Shown here one piece after another: positions 1 through 11,203 of a stretch of 64,000 nt of DNA. The notes under the pieces were generated by a model. The model was not told the DNA's origin and did not search any database. It saw nothing but the letters and a program-made list of their open reading frames with translations. The translations under genes were made by a program, and so were the position numbers. The stretch lies in assembly GCA_963170055.1 (NCBI GenBank), contig CAUJGJ010000332.1:2607001-2671000 (forward strand), given 5' to 3'. Every line of letters begins with the position of its first letter. The stretch's first letter is position 1. The DNA comes from Halisarca cf. caerulea. Lineage: Eukaryota > Porifera > Demospongiae > Chondrillida > Halisarcidae.

Positions 1-324
1 TTAATCCTAACTTCATTTAGCCTTTCATTGATATAAACTTCGTCTGTTTGTGGATGAAAGCCATTAGGGAAAAGAGCAAAGGTGCTGCAGTGCTTCTTGA
101 TGACCCCTATTCTTCTGATGGCCATTTTGGTTGTTGCACAAGAGCTTTACCTTGATGGCTTCCAATCTGAAAAAAACGCAAAGTTTCATCCTGCGATAAA
201 TTGAGTGCATATGGCATTGTGTGTGTGTATGAGGAAGTACAGTGTGTGTCTGAGTTATAACAGATGCTGTAGCGCTATTGTGTCATAAGGACATTTCTTC
301 TTTGGCATTTGTTACAGTACATGG

Positions 325-1080
325 CAGGGTTTCATTTAGAAAAATGGGCAAGGGGGGGGGGGGCAAAACAATACTTACAAAAACATGGACGATAGCGCTC
401 CTTCTAGAGGGGTAGAAGGGCATTTCGAATTTATACCCTCAGAGGTGCATTTTTAGACTCTTTTGTGGTTCTCAAGTGACATGATGAGATGACCAGATTT
501 CTGGTGCTGCTCTCAGACTGACACTAAGTACCTACGTATAATATCAGGGTTCTATCTCGGATTAACTTTTTTGGGGAAGCTTCAGTATCACAGTTCATGT
601 CTGCTGTGCAAGACATGCCGGTAGTTTCATGTGTACATACTTGGTATCCTAATGTCTATAAGAACACATGCAGTGCAGTGATGTAAGGATGTGCGGATAT
701 GTACATAGTAGAGTCATAGGGATATATATAGCTAGGGGGTCTGGGGCATGGTCCCCCAGGGAAAATTTGAGTTTTTAGGTTATATAAGGTGGTATCTGAA
801 GCCATTTTGGATCATTCAAGGTTGATTGTGGCACAGAATTACTCTTTGACCTTGAAGAGATTGTAGATATGTGGAACAGAAAGGTAGAAGAACAGCTGTT
901 TAGGTTTTAAAACACTACATTCTCCTTTTATACTCCTTATTTGTGTTGAGTTCAGTTCTGTATTCAATTTTTCCTCTTTAACAAAAATAAGGCTAGCCTA
1001 ATTTCCAAGTGGGGTGAGACTCTGGCAAGGGGGGGCAATCCATTCCCCCCCCCCCCCCCCCCCCCCCAAATGAAACCCTG
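325..1080. mobile_element. TIR DNA transposon (non-autonomous, hAT-like), 756 bp
   Basis: The ends are perfect inverted repeats, CAGGGTTTCATTT (325-337) and its complement (1068-1080). They are flanked by a 5-bp direct repeat, catgg, at 320-324 and 1081-1085. Sub-terminal G and C runs of more than ten bases sit just inside both ends. No transposase frame is visible. The CAG start and short target duplication resemble hAT-type elements; the family assignment is an inference. Confidence 0.75.
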
Positions 1081-1338
1081 CATGGTTGTCAACTTTTGGT
1101 ATGTGCATAGTATTAATTCCCTGGTGATTGATTAACATAACTGATATTCCATTCATTATCCACAGCAAAAATTGACTAGCATGTTGGCATCCCTTTGCAC
1201 TACATTTCAGTGAGATAATTATGTCTAACGCCTTGAAACATGTTCTGAAGTAAACGTGAATATTCTGATTTAAACTCACCAAAAAATTAATGTTTTTGAC
1301 CAAAAACATGCAACCACAAACAACAAACAGTGACTTTT

Positions 1339-1416
1339 TCACAAATTTGTGATAATAATCAGCAGCCCAAATTGCTGAATCACAAATTTGTGAAAACTGA
1401 AAATCACAAATTTGTG
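1339..1416. repeat. Cluster of the 12-bp palindrome CACAAATTTGTG
   Basis: The self-complementary word CACAAATTTGTG occurs three times within about 80 bases. It recurs inside both ends of the small inverted-repeat element at 3122-3305. The cluster may be debris of related elements. Confidence 0.5.
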
Positions 1417-2159
1417 AAATCCTGTTTAAGTTTCCTAGTGATAGGGCAATAACCTGTGAATTATTATGCACTTGTAAGAAAACAAGCTAAAATGTAAAAT
1501 GTTGCTGGCCCAACATTTGCAAAGTTTTGATAACTTTCTTTTGGTTTTCAACATACCTCGCTAAAATCAAGGCTGTTTAATATAACAATATCCTTGTTTA
1601 CAACAATCCCTGCAGATTTGCTATGAAAACAGTATGAAAGTTAGCAATTTTGGCTACAAGCCAAATGAGAATTTTCACATTTACATCAGACGCTGTTTTG
1701 AGTTATTATGATATATTCTGTCGTGCAAGTTGTCAGAAAGAAAAACGCTCAATACGTCAGTATAAACACAGTCAATACAAACCTCTCTATAGCAAGCTGC
1801 CTCTGGACCACTGAAACGGTTCACTACATCAGGGTTCATTTACAATACAGTAAATTAGCTAAGGTTTACATTCTAAGGTCTATGTTGGTTATATCAGGGA
1901 GTGGATTGTATCCAGGGTTCATTATAGAGAGGTATAACTGACCTTATGTAGTGATTTGTATCGAGAATGTGTATATACATGATTCATTATAATGTAATGA
2001 ATCAGATGTATAAATATGTTCAAAAGCACTTAATGTACTGAAATATATTCATTAATATGAAGTACCTAGTGAGAATCACACAGACATTTATGAAGGATTT
2101 ATCAATTCCCTAAAACACACTGAAACAAGGCTGGGATGTTTGTTACATACTAGAAAAAC

Positions 2160-2440
2160 ATAGAGCTAGATGAGCATGTGGCTAGACATATGTAGTACAT
2201 GGGGCTAGGGGAACATACTTTAGAGCTAAGCATAATTTTGATAGACATTTATACAGCGTGAAAAATTTCTACATCCCACATTGCAGCCTACAGAGTATTG
2301 CATTAGATCTATGGGTTGTACAATTTTTTTGCCCACTGAAGTCAGTCCATAGAAATTGTGTCTATCTACATATGTATATGTCTGCTTAGCCCCATGTATG
2401 TCCAGCCTTATGTTCGTCTAGCCCTAATCATGTAGACCTA
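2160..2440. mobile_element. Possible small inverted-repeat element
   Basis: The left side (about 2160-2216) contains agctagatgagcat and acatggggctagg. The right side (about 2370-2432) reads as an imperfect reverse complement of it, containing agccccatgtatgtcc and cgtctagccct. The arms are about 50 bases with a few gaps. No clear target duplication was found. Confidence 0.4.
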
Positions 2441-2920
2441 TACCTAGATGTCCTAGACCTATGCAAGTCTAGGCCTATGCAACAAACATTCCCACATTGT
2501 TCCTGTGTTTTTATAATTGGCAACTCATCTGTGCATCCTTTTGCATTTTTAATGGTTATTATATTTTTGCAGTTAATATTAACATATGTATTTCCTTCAT
2601 GACCTCGGAAACGCATACGATTCGCAACAGGAGAAGTCAGCTCATTTGCCTACCTACTCCAGCATCTTTCATTGGCCATCCAAGTGGGCAACATGATCTC
2701 AATGTTGGGATCACTCGCAGCCACCACTGACATTAATTAGTGTATAGCTAAATTTAATGCCTGTACTAGGTTTTATTTTATTTTCTTTATGATATGTTAT
2801 TAATAATGATTGTGCATGAGAGCATGTCTCTGCCATTGAAACTTTCCTACAATTTGATAGTATATCTAATATACCATAGGATGAAATCAAGACATTGTAT
2901 TTCATGGAGATACAATGTTG

Positions 2921-3065
2921 TAGCACAAACTACTTAAAGTCTCTGTATTTGTTTCTACTATTTCTCAATGTGTTCCCTTGGTTATGTATGCTGTAGCACA
3001 AACTATAATTAAAGTCTCTATATTTGTTTCTACTATTTCTCATTATATTCCCTTGGTCATGTATG
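2921..3065. repeat. Two tandem copies of a ~72-bp repeat
   Basis: Two adjacent copies both contain tagcacaaact, aaagtctctgtatttg (tatatttg in the second) and tttctactatttctca, followed by ttcccttggt. They differ by a few substitutions and a short insertion. Confidence 0.7.
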
Positions 3066-3121
3066 GGCGTAGTATTATTGTAGTTATTTCCAATTAGCAA
3101 TGTACTTTCCATTATGAAAAG

Positions 3122-3305
3122 AATCAGCCTAAGATCCACAAATTTGTGAACCAAGAGAGATGGTAGCTGTAACAGCTGCTAGTCCACTGCTAAAGTTGTT
3201 TACTGCTACATTGTTATTTGTTTTGAAATTTGAAACACAAAACAATGCCTTTGATCTTTCCTTTGATCTTCCTGGTTTCACAAATTTGTGTATCTTAGGC
3301 TGATT
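3122..3305. mobile_element. Small MITE with ~32-bp terminal inverted repeats
   Basis: The left end begins aatcagcctaagatccacaa. The right end is its near-perfect reverse complement, ending ttaggctgatt. Each end includes the CACAAATTTGTG palindrome. The interior of about 120 bp has no coding signal. The family is not recognised. Confidence 0.7.
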
Positions 3306-3429
3306 TTTATTATATTGGAAGGTGTTGCTAATAATAAAATTATTATTTAATATTGGTGCATAATAATATTTAGATATCAGCAGTAGTACTAGTGGTGCAC
3401 ATTTGCTGTAACCTACGTATCTACTTTAG

Positions 3430-3590
3430 GGGATGAGTCCTGGATATCCTCACAACCGGAGTTGGTGGTTCCATGTATCAAGTGTCAGCTGGAATTGTGC
3501 CTCACTCCAGAAGAGTGGTGTGCCATCCTCTGTGGAGTTGTAGATGCTGAGGACTTGGAGGAATTGGATGTGTCCATGGTGTTCTCCAAT
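3430..3590 (+). CDS. Exon q, unit 0 (LRR-like, partial gene)
   Basis: This is a candidate internal exon after tatctactttag and before the donor gtaagt. It reads two bases that complete a split codon, then 53 codons ending FSN. The peptide holds IKCQLELCLTPEEW, then AILCGVVDAEDLEELDV. The last part matches exon q of units A-C almost residue for residue, while the first twenty residues differ. LEELDV fits the LxxLxV strand of a leucine-rich repeat. A 602-bp palindromic element is inserted immediately inside the following intron. No partner exon is recognisable in unit 0, so this may be a relic. LRR identity is an inference. Confidence 0.5.
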
Positions 3591-3604
3591 GTAAGTTGTG
3601 ATAT

Positions 3605-4206
3605 CAACAAAGGGTTTGTAGTTGTGCTTTGACCATACTATAAAAAAAAGCACCATCACGGTGGCAAATTCTCACAGTAAGAAGAGAGGACTTCAACGCG
3701 TAAAGACGCGACTACTCTAAAATTCTCTTCTTAACTTTTAAAAGCTCCAACTAAAGCTAGGGTAGGTAAAATGTACTAACTATTAGTACATTTTACCTAC
3801 CCTAGCTTTAGTTGGAGCTTTTAGAAGTTAAGAAGAGAATTTTAGAGTAGTCGCGTCTTTACGCATTGAAGTCCTCTCTTCTTACTGTGAGAATTTGCCA
3901 CCGTGATGGTGCTTTTTTTATAGTATGGTCAAAGCACAACTACAAACCCTTTGTTGATACTTTAGACCTGCTAACAAACCGGTACTTGGTGTTAATCTAG
4001 GCGTTCGGTGAAGATGTCTGTTTAGTACCATCTAGCTGTTTCGGATTTTCCTTGACCAATCCCGTGATGGGAGGTTTCCAAGGAACATCCGTTACTGCTC
4101 TGCCCAGTGCTACTGATGAAGGGTGGAATTCCCAGAAAAGGCCTTATAGCGCATTGGCAAAACAGCAATGTTTCGTCTCTGGTTAACGTGGTTAGTACAT
4201 TTTACC
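3605..4206. mobile_element. Palindromic fold-back insertion with 13-bp direct repeats
   Basis: Positions 3603-3779 and 3783-3959 form an almost perfect inverted repeat around a 3-base centre. A further segment of about 247 bp follows and ends in gttagtacattttacc (4191-4206), which is the complement of ggtaaaatgtactaac at the palindrome centre. The 13-bp word taagttgtgatat occurs on both sides (3592-3604 and 4207-4219). The other units have an uninterrupted homologous site, so this is an insertion. It has no open frame and its family is not recognised. Confidence 0.8.
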
Positions 4207-5556
4207 TAAGTTGTGATATGTTGTGAAGATGTTGTTTACTAAAGAGTTAAGCCATTTATAAGCTTTGGAGTTAAACTTTCAAAATTGTTAAGGATGGTCA
4301 TTTGTTCATTGATTCACATGATGATGTAAAAATTGTCTTTTTTGATAATTGAATTAGTATATAGTTTATATAGTATATAGTGTTGGAAACTCCACACCAG
4401 GGTACGGGTTAATCAATGACAAAGGTAAATTCTAACTGTTGGAGAATTTTGATCAAGTCCTCCATTCCCGACATGTGCATGGTTTTGGGGTTAAATTTTG
4501 GACGAAAACAACATTTTGGTGCACATCTCGCATACATAGAGGATTCAGCCCACTAAGATGCAGCCCACTAGGATGCAGGCCGGTGTAAAGATAGAATTGC
4601 AGTCTTTGAGTCAGTCTGACAATGTGTAATAATTGTGTGGCAAAGAGGACTAACACCAAAAGAACCCATTGCACTCACAATGTACATAGGGCTGAGCACA
4701 TGCCTTTTTGTGTGTTGCTTCACTGGGAAGTTATTATAATTGCTTAAAGAGTTGAAAAGCCCTGTGTTGTCATGATTTTGAGCACCATGTTTTTCATAGA
4801 TGACCTCAAATATGACAATTGGTAGCATTCTACCATTCGGCCAGTGTGGCGGTCACCAAAGTAATTAAGCCAAAGCATTGATGATGGGTTTTACCCAGTT
4901 TAAGTTTGATCTTGATTTAATTAGTGACCATCTTATCTGAAGGCCAAAACAATGTCATGCACTTTTAAGTTACCTAATGCAACCATGCAAATGTGCTCCT
5001 ATTGCGTCCTGTCTGCATGTTTGCCTAACCAAAAGGACTTCTTCAGGGTATTTTTCAGCTGATAATTGCTTACAGCTACTGTTCCTACAATATTATCAAT
5101 AATACCTAGTCCAGTGGACAACACTTGAAAACAGAACTACTGATAAATGCGAAGTTACATTTTGCCATTGCAATCAATTCCTTGTTAATTGGAGATCATG
5201 ATAGTACAAATTCCCACAATATATAAGGGGGATTTCTACTGTAGTGTGGGTACTGCATGGATCTAACTGGATTCTATATAACCAAAGACTTTAACTCAAT
5301 GTCACTTTCATTACTCAAAACCAGCACGTGCTGTACATCACCTGACTAGGCAGTTCACATAACTAAATATATAAGCAGTTCTACACCTAATAGAAGATAC
5401 ACAACAATTTATACTACATCTCCCTCGCATTATAAAATAGTAAATAAATGCACTACACCTTTAAAATTAAGTTGAATTAGATGTACTACAAGAAACTAGA
5501 CATTAACTATTCTAACACTACTAATGGGCAAAACAATATATTTGTGAGTTCCAGAA

Positions 5557-6178
5557 TCAGCAACCACAGCGCTTGGCAGGCTTGTGGACACACTGCATGA
5601 TGATACCATGGCTCTGACATTGCTGTAGCTGATGGTGGAACAGCATTGTTGGAACAGTGGCCTGATCATTGCACACGGTTGGTGTTGTAGGATCCTTGTG
5701 GGGATCTACAGAATTGCTGATGAAAGGCTTCAGGTGGTCAATGTGATGTTTCTGTTGACGACCATCATCCAAGTTTGCAAACTTGCCCCTTTGTTCACTT
5801 TGGTTGGTGGAGGTAGTCACATGTACAAACGAAATCACCTTTGGAAAGCTGATGCAGGCAGGCATGAGAGTGGTGATGATGCTTCTGCTGACTCTGTTGA
5901 GCTGTAGCATGGGAGTCCATGCTTGGGTGAAGTAAATCTAAGCAGGTGTGAATTTGACATTTAAACATGAGAGACGCAGGATTCTCAGCAATGGTGGCAT
6001 GAGACTTTGATGGATAAGTCAACAGGAAATGTGAAACGCAGTGCTGCAGTGAACAATCATCATCTTTGGAAGCTCTCATGGCTTCTTTGAATCTCCAAAT
6101 GAATCGTTCGGCAAGGCCGTTGGAAGAGAGATGATAGGGAAAGTAACAAAGTACATGCTGAGTGAAGAATTTGTACAT
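5557..6178 (-). pseudogene. Ty3/gypsy-type integrase fragment (decayed)
   Basis: Two overlapping minus-strand frames encode the C-terminal half of a retrotransposon integrase. The first contains SSNGLAERFIWRFKEAM, the usual region after the catalytic core, then FLLTYPSKSHATIAENPASL and LDLLHPS. A frameshift near 5800-5900 moves the frame into the downstream linker, SKGDFV and NLDDGRQQKHHIDHLKP. This is the DNA-binding tail layout of Ty3/gypsy elements. Reverse transcriptase, protease, gag and LTRs are absent. The fragment lies at nearly the same distance from exon q as the pol fragments of A-C but has a clearly different sequence. Confidence 0.75.
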
Positions 6179-7460
6179 TGTACACCCCTAATCATTCAGC
6201 ATGATGAGTAGGCAGTTTAGGAATGTCCAATTAACTTGAAGTACTGAAGTCTGTCAGCAGTGCAACATGCTGTTTGATCTTCAATAGAGTAACCCACTAT
6301 TAACACATATACTATTTGTATTGCCCTCTGTGGATAGGAGCAATACAAAGAATTGTATCAATTATAAGTCACACTTCCGCACCCCAGCTTTCCCATCATG
6401 TCTTACATTTTCATGCTTACGACTTGGTCCTTCTATTGTTAGGGTTATATTGCTCATGTGCTTGATACCTGGCAATCTGCATTCATTTATCCCAATCATC
6501 CTGCAAGATGAGTAGACAGTTTAAGAAAGTCCTATGAACTTGAAATACTGAATCACCACTCATATATGTATTCTAGCAGATGGTGGAACAGGGGGGGAGG
6601 GGGGGGAGGGTGCAGAGTTTATGTTAATTCAGGAAATTAACCTGTACTCACTGGTACACATTGTAAACGCTAGAACAACAGAAGTTCCTGTCAGAAGTGA
6701 GCATGAAATGGTACGTGCCACATGCATGCCAGTATAGTAAATAAAGAAAAATACCTTATGGATGGGAGTGTTTTGAATATTTAACAATTTTCAGATAGTA
6801 AATATGTCAATATGCTACTCGATTACATTGCTGAGTCTCTACACAGACACTTAGTTGCAATCTGTAGTGTCCAAGAATCATATTTAAATGATAATTTTGC
6901 AATCAATGATTGAGGTTCAAACTGGTAACATTCCTTCGTATGCTCTCTGCAGAGCCACGCTGGCACCCTTCACCAGAAATACCCTCTAGTGAACCATTGT
7001 TCACTAATGTATTCCAAAGCACTAATAATGTTCAAATAATTAAGTAATCTTAGCATATGCACTGGAATGCACAAGGGTAGGGGGCAATCGGCCCCGAATT
7101 TATTTTCTATATGGTATTGTTCCCCCTCCCCCCAAAAAACGGATTTGAAAAAGGGATTTCCCAAGTTAAATTCAGTATATACACAAAAGATAATATAATG
7201 TCATTTCCATCAAGTATGTGTTTAGAATGTGACAAAGTGATTGCATGGCCTATTGGCAGAACTGAGAGACTAGCGTAAGACTCACTCACAGTGCACCAGA
7301 GTAAGCCTCTTAAGCATCATGCAAGAGTATTGCGTACATGTTCTACTTCTGTACATCTTATTATATGGAATTACAGCAGTTGTCCATTCTTATCCTGCAT
7401 GAAGTCTGTGCACTTCACTGCTGCTATTTCTACATACTGTATATTTGCTAAGGTTGCAGG

Positions 7461-7500
7461 ACTCTTGAAGTCTGGCAGGATGCCTGATCCTGCTACAGAG
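7461..7500. other. ~36-bp local inversion relative to units A and B
   Basis: Unit 0 reads ctcttgaagtctggcagg on the plus strand here. Units A (about 26000-26034) and B (about 44397-44430) carry the reverse complement between the same right flank (atttcccc followed by gttgtaaaatcat). In A and B the pol fragment begins directly next to it. Confidence 0.55.
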
Positions 7501-7519
7501 TATTTCCCCTTCCGTTGTA

Positions 7520-8083
7520 AAATCATCCCATGTCATCTTCTCTTCCCTAGCAAAAAAAAAGAGATGCATGCCACGCAGTCCACTCATTTCTCTGCCATTG
7601 TATCATTCCAGCTGGATGGTAGCACCCTAATAGCCTGAGGGAAAGTACATTGTAGAGTCAATGTAGATCTACCTCCTCCACCAGCTACAATATGAACAAT
7701 GCAATCCCTTGACACTTGGATATTGGCAGAGCATATGACATTCAGAGGACATGTCCATTCAACTTTGACAAAGTTTATGTGTGTATCACAGGCTCTGCCA
7801 AATGCAGAATCTTCCCTTTGTTAGCAGTTCTAGGCCAAGTAATGGACCAATATTAGACCTGCTTTAGCTGATTTTTCATGTAATTTACTTCACTACAAAT
7901 AGCATCTTCCATGATGTATAACTTCACTCTTCAGGTATTTGAGCTGTTCAGATATGATTAAAGACCTCGTAAGTAGGTTGTAGTTTTTGCTAACATTTAT
8001 GCCATTTGTGTATACCTTTCCTAGAGCTATGGCAACAGAAGTGGTAGATGCAGTCTTAGGTGGGTCTGATCCAATCTCTCGTA
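7520..8083. repeat. Unit-end block shared by all units
   Basis: This stretch aligns with 26040-26950 (A) and 44440-45990 (B), for example at ccattgtatcattc, ggatggta, caactttgacaaagtt and the terminal junction word. A minus-strand frame in A (26078-26392) and B (44521-44718) reads LAKPVIHKLTLSKLNGHVIG and TVTLRLVG, but in unit 0 it is broken. I do not recognise a protein family. Confidence 0.55.
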
Positions 8084-8524
8084 GCTGAAAGTATCATTGC
8101 AATACGTACGTATGTTTCTATGCTGGTGCATGGCTTTCAGAACTCTTTCATGCCTTTTATTTGTGTATATGAAATGCTATCCATGCATTATAGGGATGGT
8201 TAGGATGCTGTATGTAGAGTGTCTTGGGTTCAAGGGGTTAACTATGTACACACATACAACACCCAAGGATGAGTACATACATGACACTAATGCATGAATG
8301 CCTGAATGCCATTGCCTAACTGATACATACATCCAGGGCTTTTGTCATGGGATATTTGCTTGCCGAGATGCAGCAAAGACCCCAAGGTACTCTACATACA
8401 GTATTCTACCTATTCTCCAAGGATTCATGGATTACATACTGTAGTACTACTCACCCTTGAGTATTTTATGTATGTACTGTAGGTATATTTAACCTCCTGA
8501 ACACATGAGCACCATTGCATAGCT

Positions 8525-9419
8525 GGTTCAGATGAGGGCCCTGAGATTGTTCTTTGGTGTAGGAACTCTACATCCAAAGGTTTCACTTTTAGCCGAGATG
8601 GGGGACCTACCAGTCAAATGGTTAGCGAGGATGAGGTGTGTGATGTTCTGGAGTAAGGTCCTGACCAGCAGAGAATATGATGGACGGTTGTTAAGACGAA
8701 TAGCAACGGCGGCAGTAGGGTTGGGTAGAGGTCCTTGGATTCGTAAGGTGGGGATGTGTTGGGGGCAGTTTGGGTGGAAGGATGTTAGTGTGGAAGTGCT
8801 TAAGGAGTTGTCGGCTGTGGAAGTGAGAGAGATGCTGGAAGCCATTGCCTGGAGGAAAGTACAGGAGGAATGGGGACAGGAGATGGAGACAAAGCCTAAG
8901 TTGGAGATGTTGAAGAGGATTGTGAGTTTGGGAGAGTGGTCGGAGTGTGCGAGAGTGTGGAGAAGATTGGATAGGAGGATGATGATGAAACTGAGAGGAG
9001 GCACAGCAGGATTTGAAATTGAGACGGGAAGATGGAGAGGTGTGTCAAGAGAGGAGAGAGTATGCAAATTATGTGATAGTGGTGAAGTGGAAGATGTGGG
9101 GCATTGGCTGATGAGATGTGAGGCATGGGGAGCACAGCGTGTACCATTGGAGGATTGGATGGAACGGCACACTGTCAGTACCCAAGATCCTGCTGCATCC
9201 CTGCTGTCTGCCGCATGCACAAACTACCAGCTATTGGAAATTATTTCATGTATGTGGCGTGCAAGATTTGGTTGACCCTATTTGTTATTATGACACTGCC
9301 CATTTCTTTTCTTTTGTGTGTGTGTTTTTCTTTCTGATGAAAGTGCTACATGGGGCCAGTGTGTGCCCTAGTGCCAGTGGGCATGGTGCACTGTAGTAAT
9401 TATTGATTGATTGATTGAT
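8525..9419 (+). mobile_element. 5'-truncated LINE (non-LTR retrotransposon)
   Basis: The insertion is present only at the start of unit A. B and C read through between gcaccattgcataact and the tataatgcactg region. It carries the C-terminal part of a LINE ORF2 and ends in a (TTGA)n tail, attgattgattgattgat at 9401-9418, typical of some LINE clades. The 5' end is lost, as expected from incomplete reverse transcription. Confidence 0.8.
8532..9275 (+). pseudogene. LINE ORF2 C-terminal fragment
   Basis: This is a 247-codon open frame without its own gene start. It continues from the post-reverse-transcriptase region: MRALRLFFGVGTLHPKVSLL and AEMGDLPVKW near the N-terminus match the conserved segment that follows RT in many LINEs. 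A C-terminal zinc-knuckle-like CKLCDSGEVEDVGHWLMRC fits the CxxC...H...C motif. RT catalytic motifs and endonuclease are missing, so the fragment is not autonomous. The frame is unbroken, so the insertion is comparatively young. Confidence 0.8.
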
Positions 9420-9523
9420 ATATAATGCACTGTTTATGTACTCATTCCTCCTCTAACATGTACATTGTCATACTATTGCGTCCTAGTAGCTATAATTTTG
9501 CTCACATTGGGCTGAACTCCCAG

Positions 9524-9694
9524 GACAAAGTCTTGACAAGAACTGTAGGGTCACATGTTGTGCTACACTTGCATAATCCATGCTTGATACAGATCACTAC
9601 CTGTCAACACAGATCACAACAAAGTATAAGCAGTAGATACTATATAGCAGGAACAATTGTAGCTTGGGGGTGCAACCTTACCCCCTTGAGCCAA
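9524..9694 (+). CDS. Candidate exon p, unit A (LRR-like?)
   Basis: This open segment of 57 codons lies between the acceptor gctgaactcccag and the donor gtgatt, phase 0 at both ends. HVVLHLHNPCLIQITTCQ shows hydrophobic spacing ending in cysteines, compatible with LxxLxLxxC. Unit B (28009-28179) and C (47608-47778) have identical length and borders. Several differences are silent, such as CAA to CAG at the last codon and ACT ACC to ACA ACT. The gtgatt donor is weak and is shared with exon t. The segment could also be a non-coding duplicated stretch. Confidence 0.35.
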
Positions 9695-10947
9695 GTGATT
9701 ACTCTCCTTTGGGTGCTCCTCTCATTCTCTGAATCATACTTTGGTGATTGTAGACTTATTCACTTTTGTATACTTGTACCTCACATGAATGTAATGTTGA
9801 ATGTGTAGATATTTACTATTGTTAGCCCTTCCAGTGTCTTTTGCCTTGCATAGACTTATTCACACCTGCACTCTGTATTTATCAACCAATGAACATCAAA
9901 ACAACCATTTTAGTCCATTAATCAATCAACACTGGTTGTGCAGTTCACATTGAATCATTGTTCTTGGTGTCCACAAAGGACGTTAAATGTTAGGAGGAGT
10001 GTAGTTTTACTTCTTAATTCTGTAATAATATTCTAATGCAGTCTTTACTTTGTAAACTTGCGTGATCTCTGTTTGCTTACATTTTATATTGGAAAACCAC
10101 ATTGACAATGGTTAACAGGACCGTAGGAACCTATTCGGCAGGTACCAATTCACCAATATTTTGTAAACCTTTGTAAAAAAGAATACTTGAAAGTTCTATA
10201 TTTGCAAGGAAAGTAAGAAACCATAATAATCTTGTGCATGACAGGGCCTCGTGCAAGAACTAGTTTATGATAAGAGCCAATCCAACCTTCATTCACTTTG
10301 ATACTAGCTATATCAATGAATTTGCCCAAAATGCAGCGAGTTTTCTTCAAAATAGTAATGAAGGTGAAAATTACCAAGCTGAAGGATAAGACCTTTGTAA
10401 ACCTGATACCATTGTTGCAGAGATAAACCGTTATAACATACTCACAAGTAATTCAGGACGAGTGGCGGCAGCCCCACGGTTTTTTTGCCCAAATTACTTG
10501 AATGAACCCTAACACTAACTCAGTAGGTTATTTCTTTTTTGTAACAGGCACAGTATGGTTGAATTGTCGTCGTCATCAAGTTTTGTGCTGCATTAATTTA
10601 ATTTTGTTAGTGATACAAAAAATGTTGCCTGACCAAAGAAAAATAGCTTCCTACGGCCCTGGTTAACATGTATTATGTTTCATGAGCAGTCACCCAAATG
10701 GTGCTAATGTATCCTCGCATGTCCTCAGTGCAGTGTGCATAACAGTTGAGAACTGAGTCAGGTACATTGGGGAGCTACTATTGATCACAGCTAGGTAGAG
10801 GCATTGTCTCAGAACTATAATCAGTTGTAGTTTAAGAAGTGCAGTGAAACCTATGTTGTCTGGATGGTGTGGCCAGGTCCAAAGGGTCTCCATAAGACTA
10901 CATAAAACTGCTGTGTTTTGAGTTGGTGCTTTCTGAATGTCTCACAG

Positions 10948-11016
10948 GAAAAGCTTAGGGGCTTGCTTCTTCAAACAGCAACAGCAGAGGACTCATTGAA
11001 TTGTCGTACAAATGAA
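10948..11016 (+). CDS. Candidate exon r, unit A
   Basis: The exon has 23 codons in phase 0-0 after the strong acceptor ctgaatgtctcacag. The peptide starts EKLRGLLLQTATAEDS and ends NCRTNE. The next bases, gtgtag, are a poor donor, and reading on meets a stop after one codon. B and C keep length and frame with one alanine-to-threonine change. The leucine-rich start would suit the family, but the exon is too short to classify. Confidence 0.4.
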
Positions 11017-11203
11017 GTGTAGCTGTCCTTTCCAACGCTTTGAACTTTTACTTCTTGTAAATGTGGGATGATCACATGTGTATTCTGCATCTTATTTTCT
11101 ACTCATTGTTCTGTTAGTATTGTGGAGATTGGAGTGAGTGTGAGAGTTGTTGTTTGTGCATTCACTACATGAATGTCTGTGTCCATACATGTCTCCTCTC
11201 CAG

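Larger units (their letters stand above)
1..8083. repeat. Unit 0: partial, diverged copy of the tandem unit
   Basis: This stretch shares with units A-C one exon (3430-3590), a pol-type retroelement fragment about 2.1 kb downstream of it, and a block at 7.5-8.08 kb ending at the same junction sequence (agctgaaagtatcattgc). Much of the rest, especially 1-3400, does not align by eye to the other units, so this copy is older or comes from a different donor. Stretches 1-324, 1081-2156, 4220-5556 and 6179-7460 hold no gene I can support. They contain only short AT-rich sequence, a G-rich run near 6590-6612 and open frames without splice or codon evidence. Confidence 0.6.

Noticed and set aside
998..1471. 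157-codon minus-strand frame
   Set aside because: It runs through the poly-C/G tract and the end of the TIR element at 325-1080. Its glycine run is a homopolymer artefact.
3960..4190. Possible small structured RNA in the non-palindromic part of the insertion
   Set aside because: It was compared by eye with U1, U2 and tRNA layouts and no match was seen.
5632..5907. 91-codon plus-strand frame
   Set aside because: Antisense to the integrase fragment.
8528..9220. 230-codon minus-strand frame
   Set aside because: It is the antisense shadow of the LINE ORF2 fragment.
10690..10893. Minus-strand frame METLWTWPHHPD..., also in B and C
   Set aside because: It is open in all units, but it has no splice support or recognisable motif. 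Near-identical duplicated DNA keeps frames open by default.
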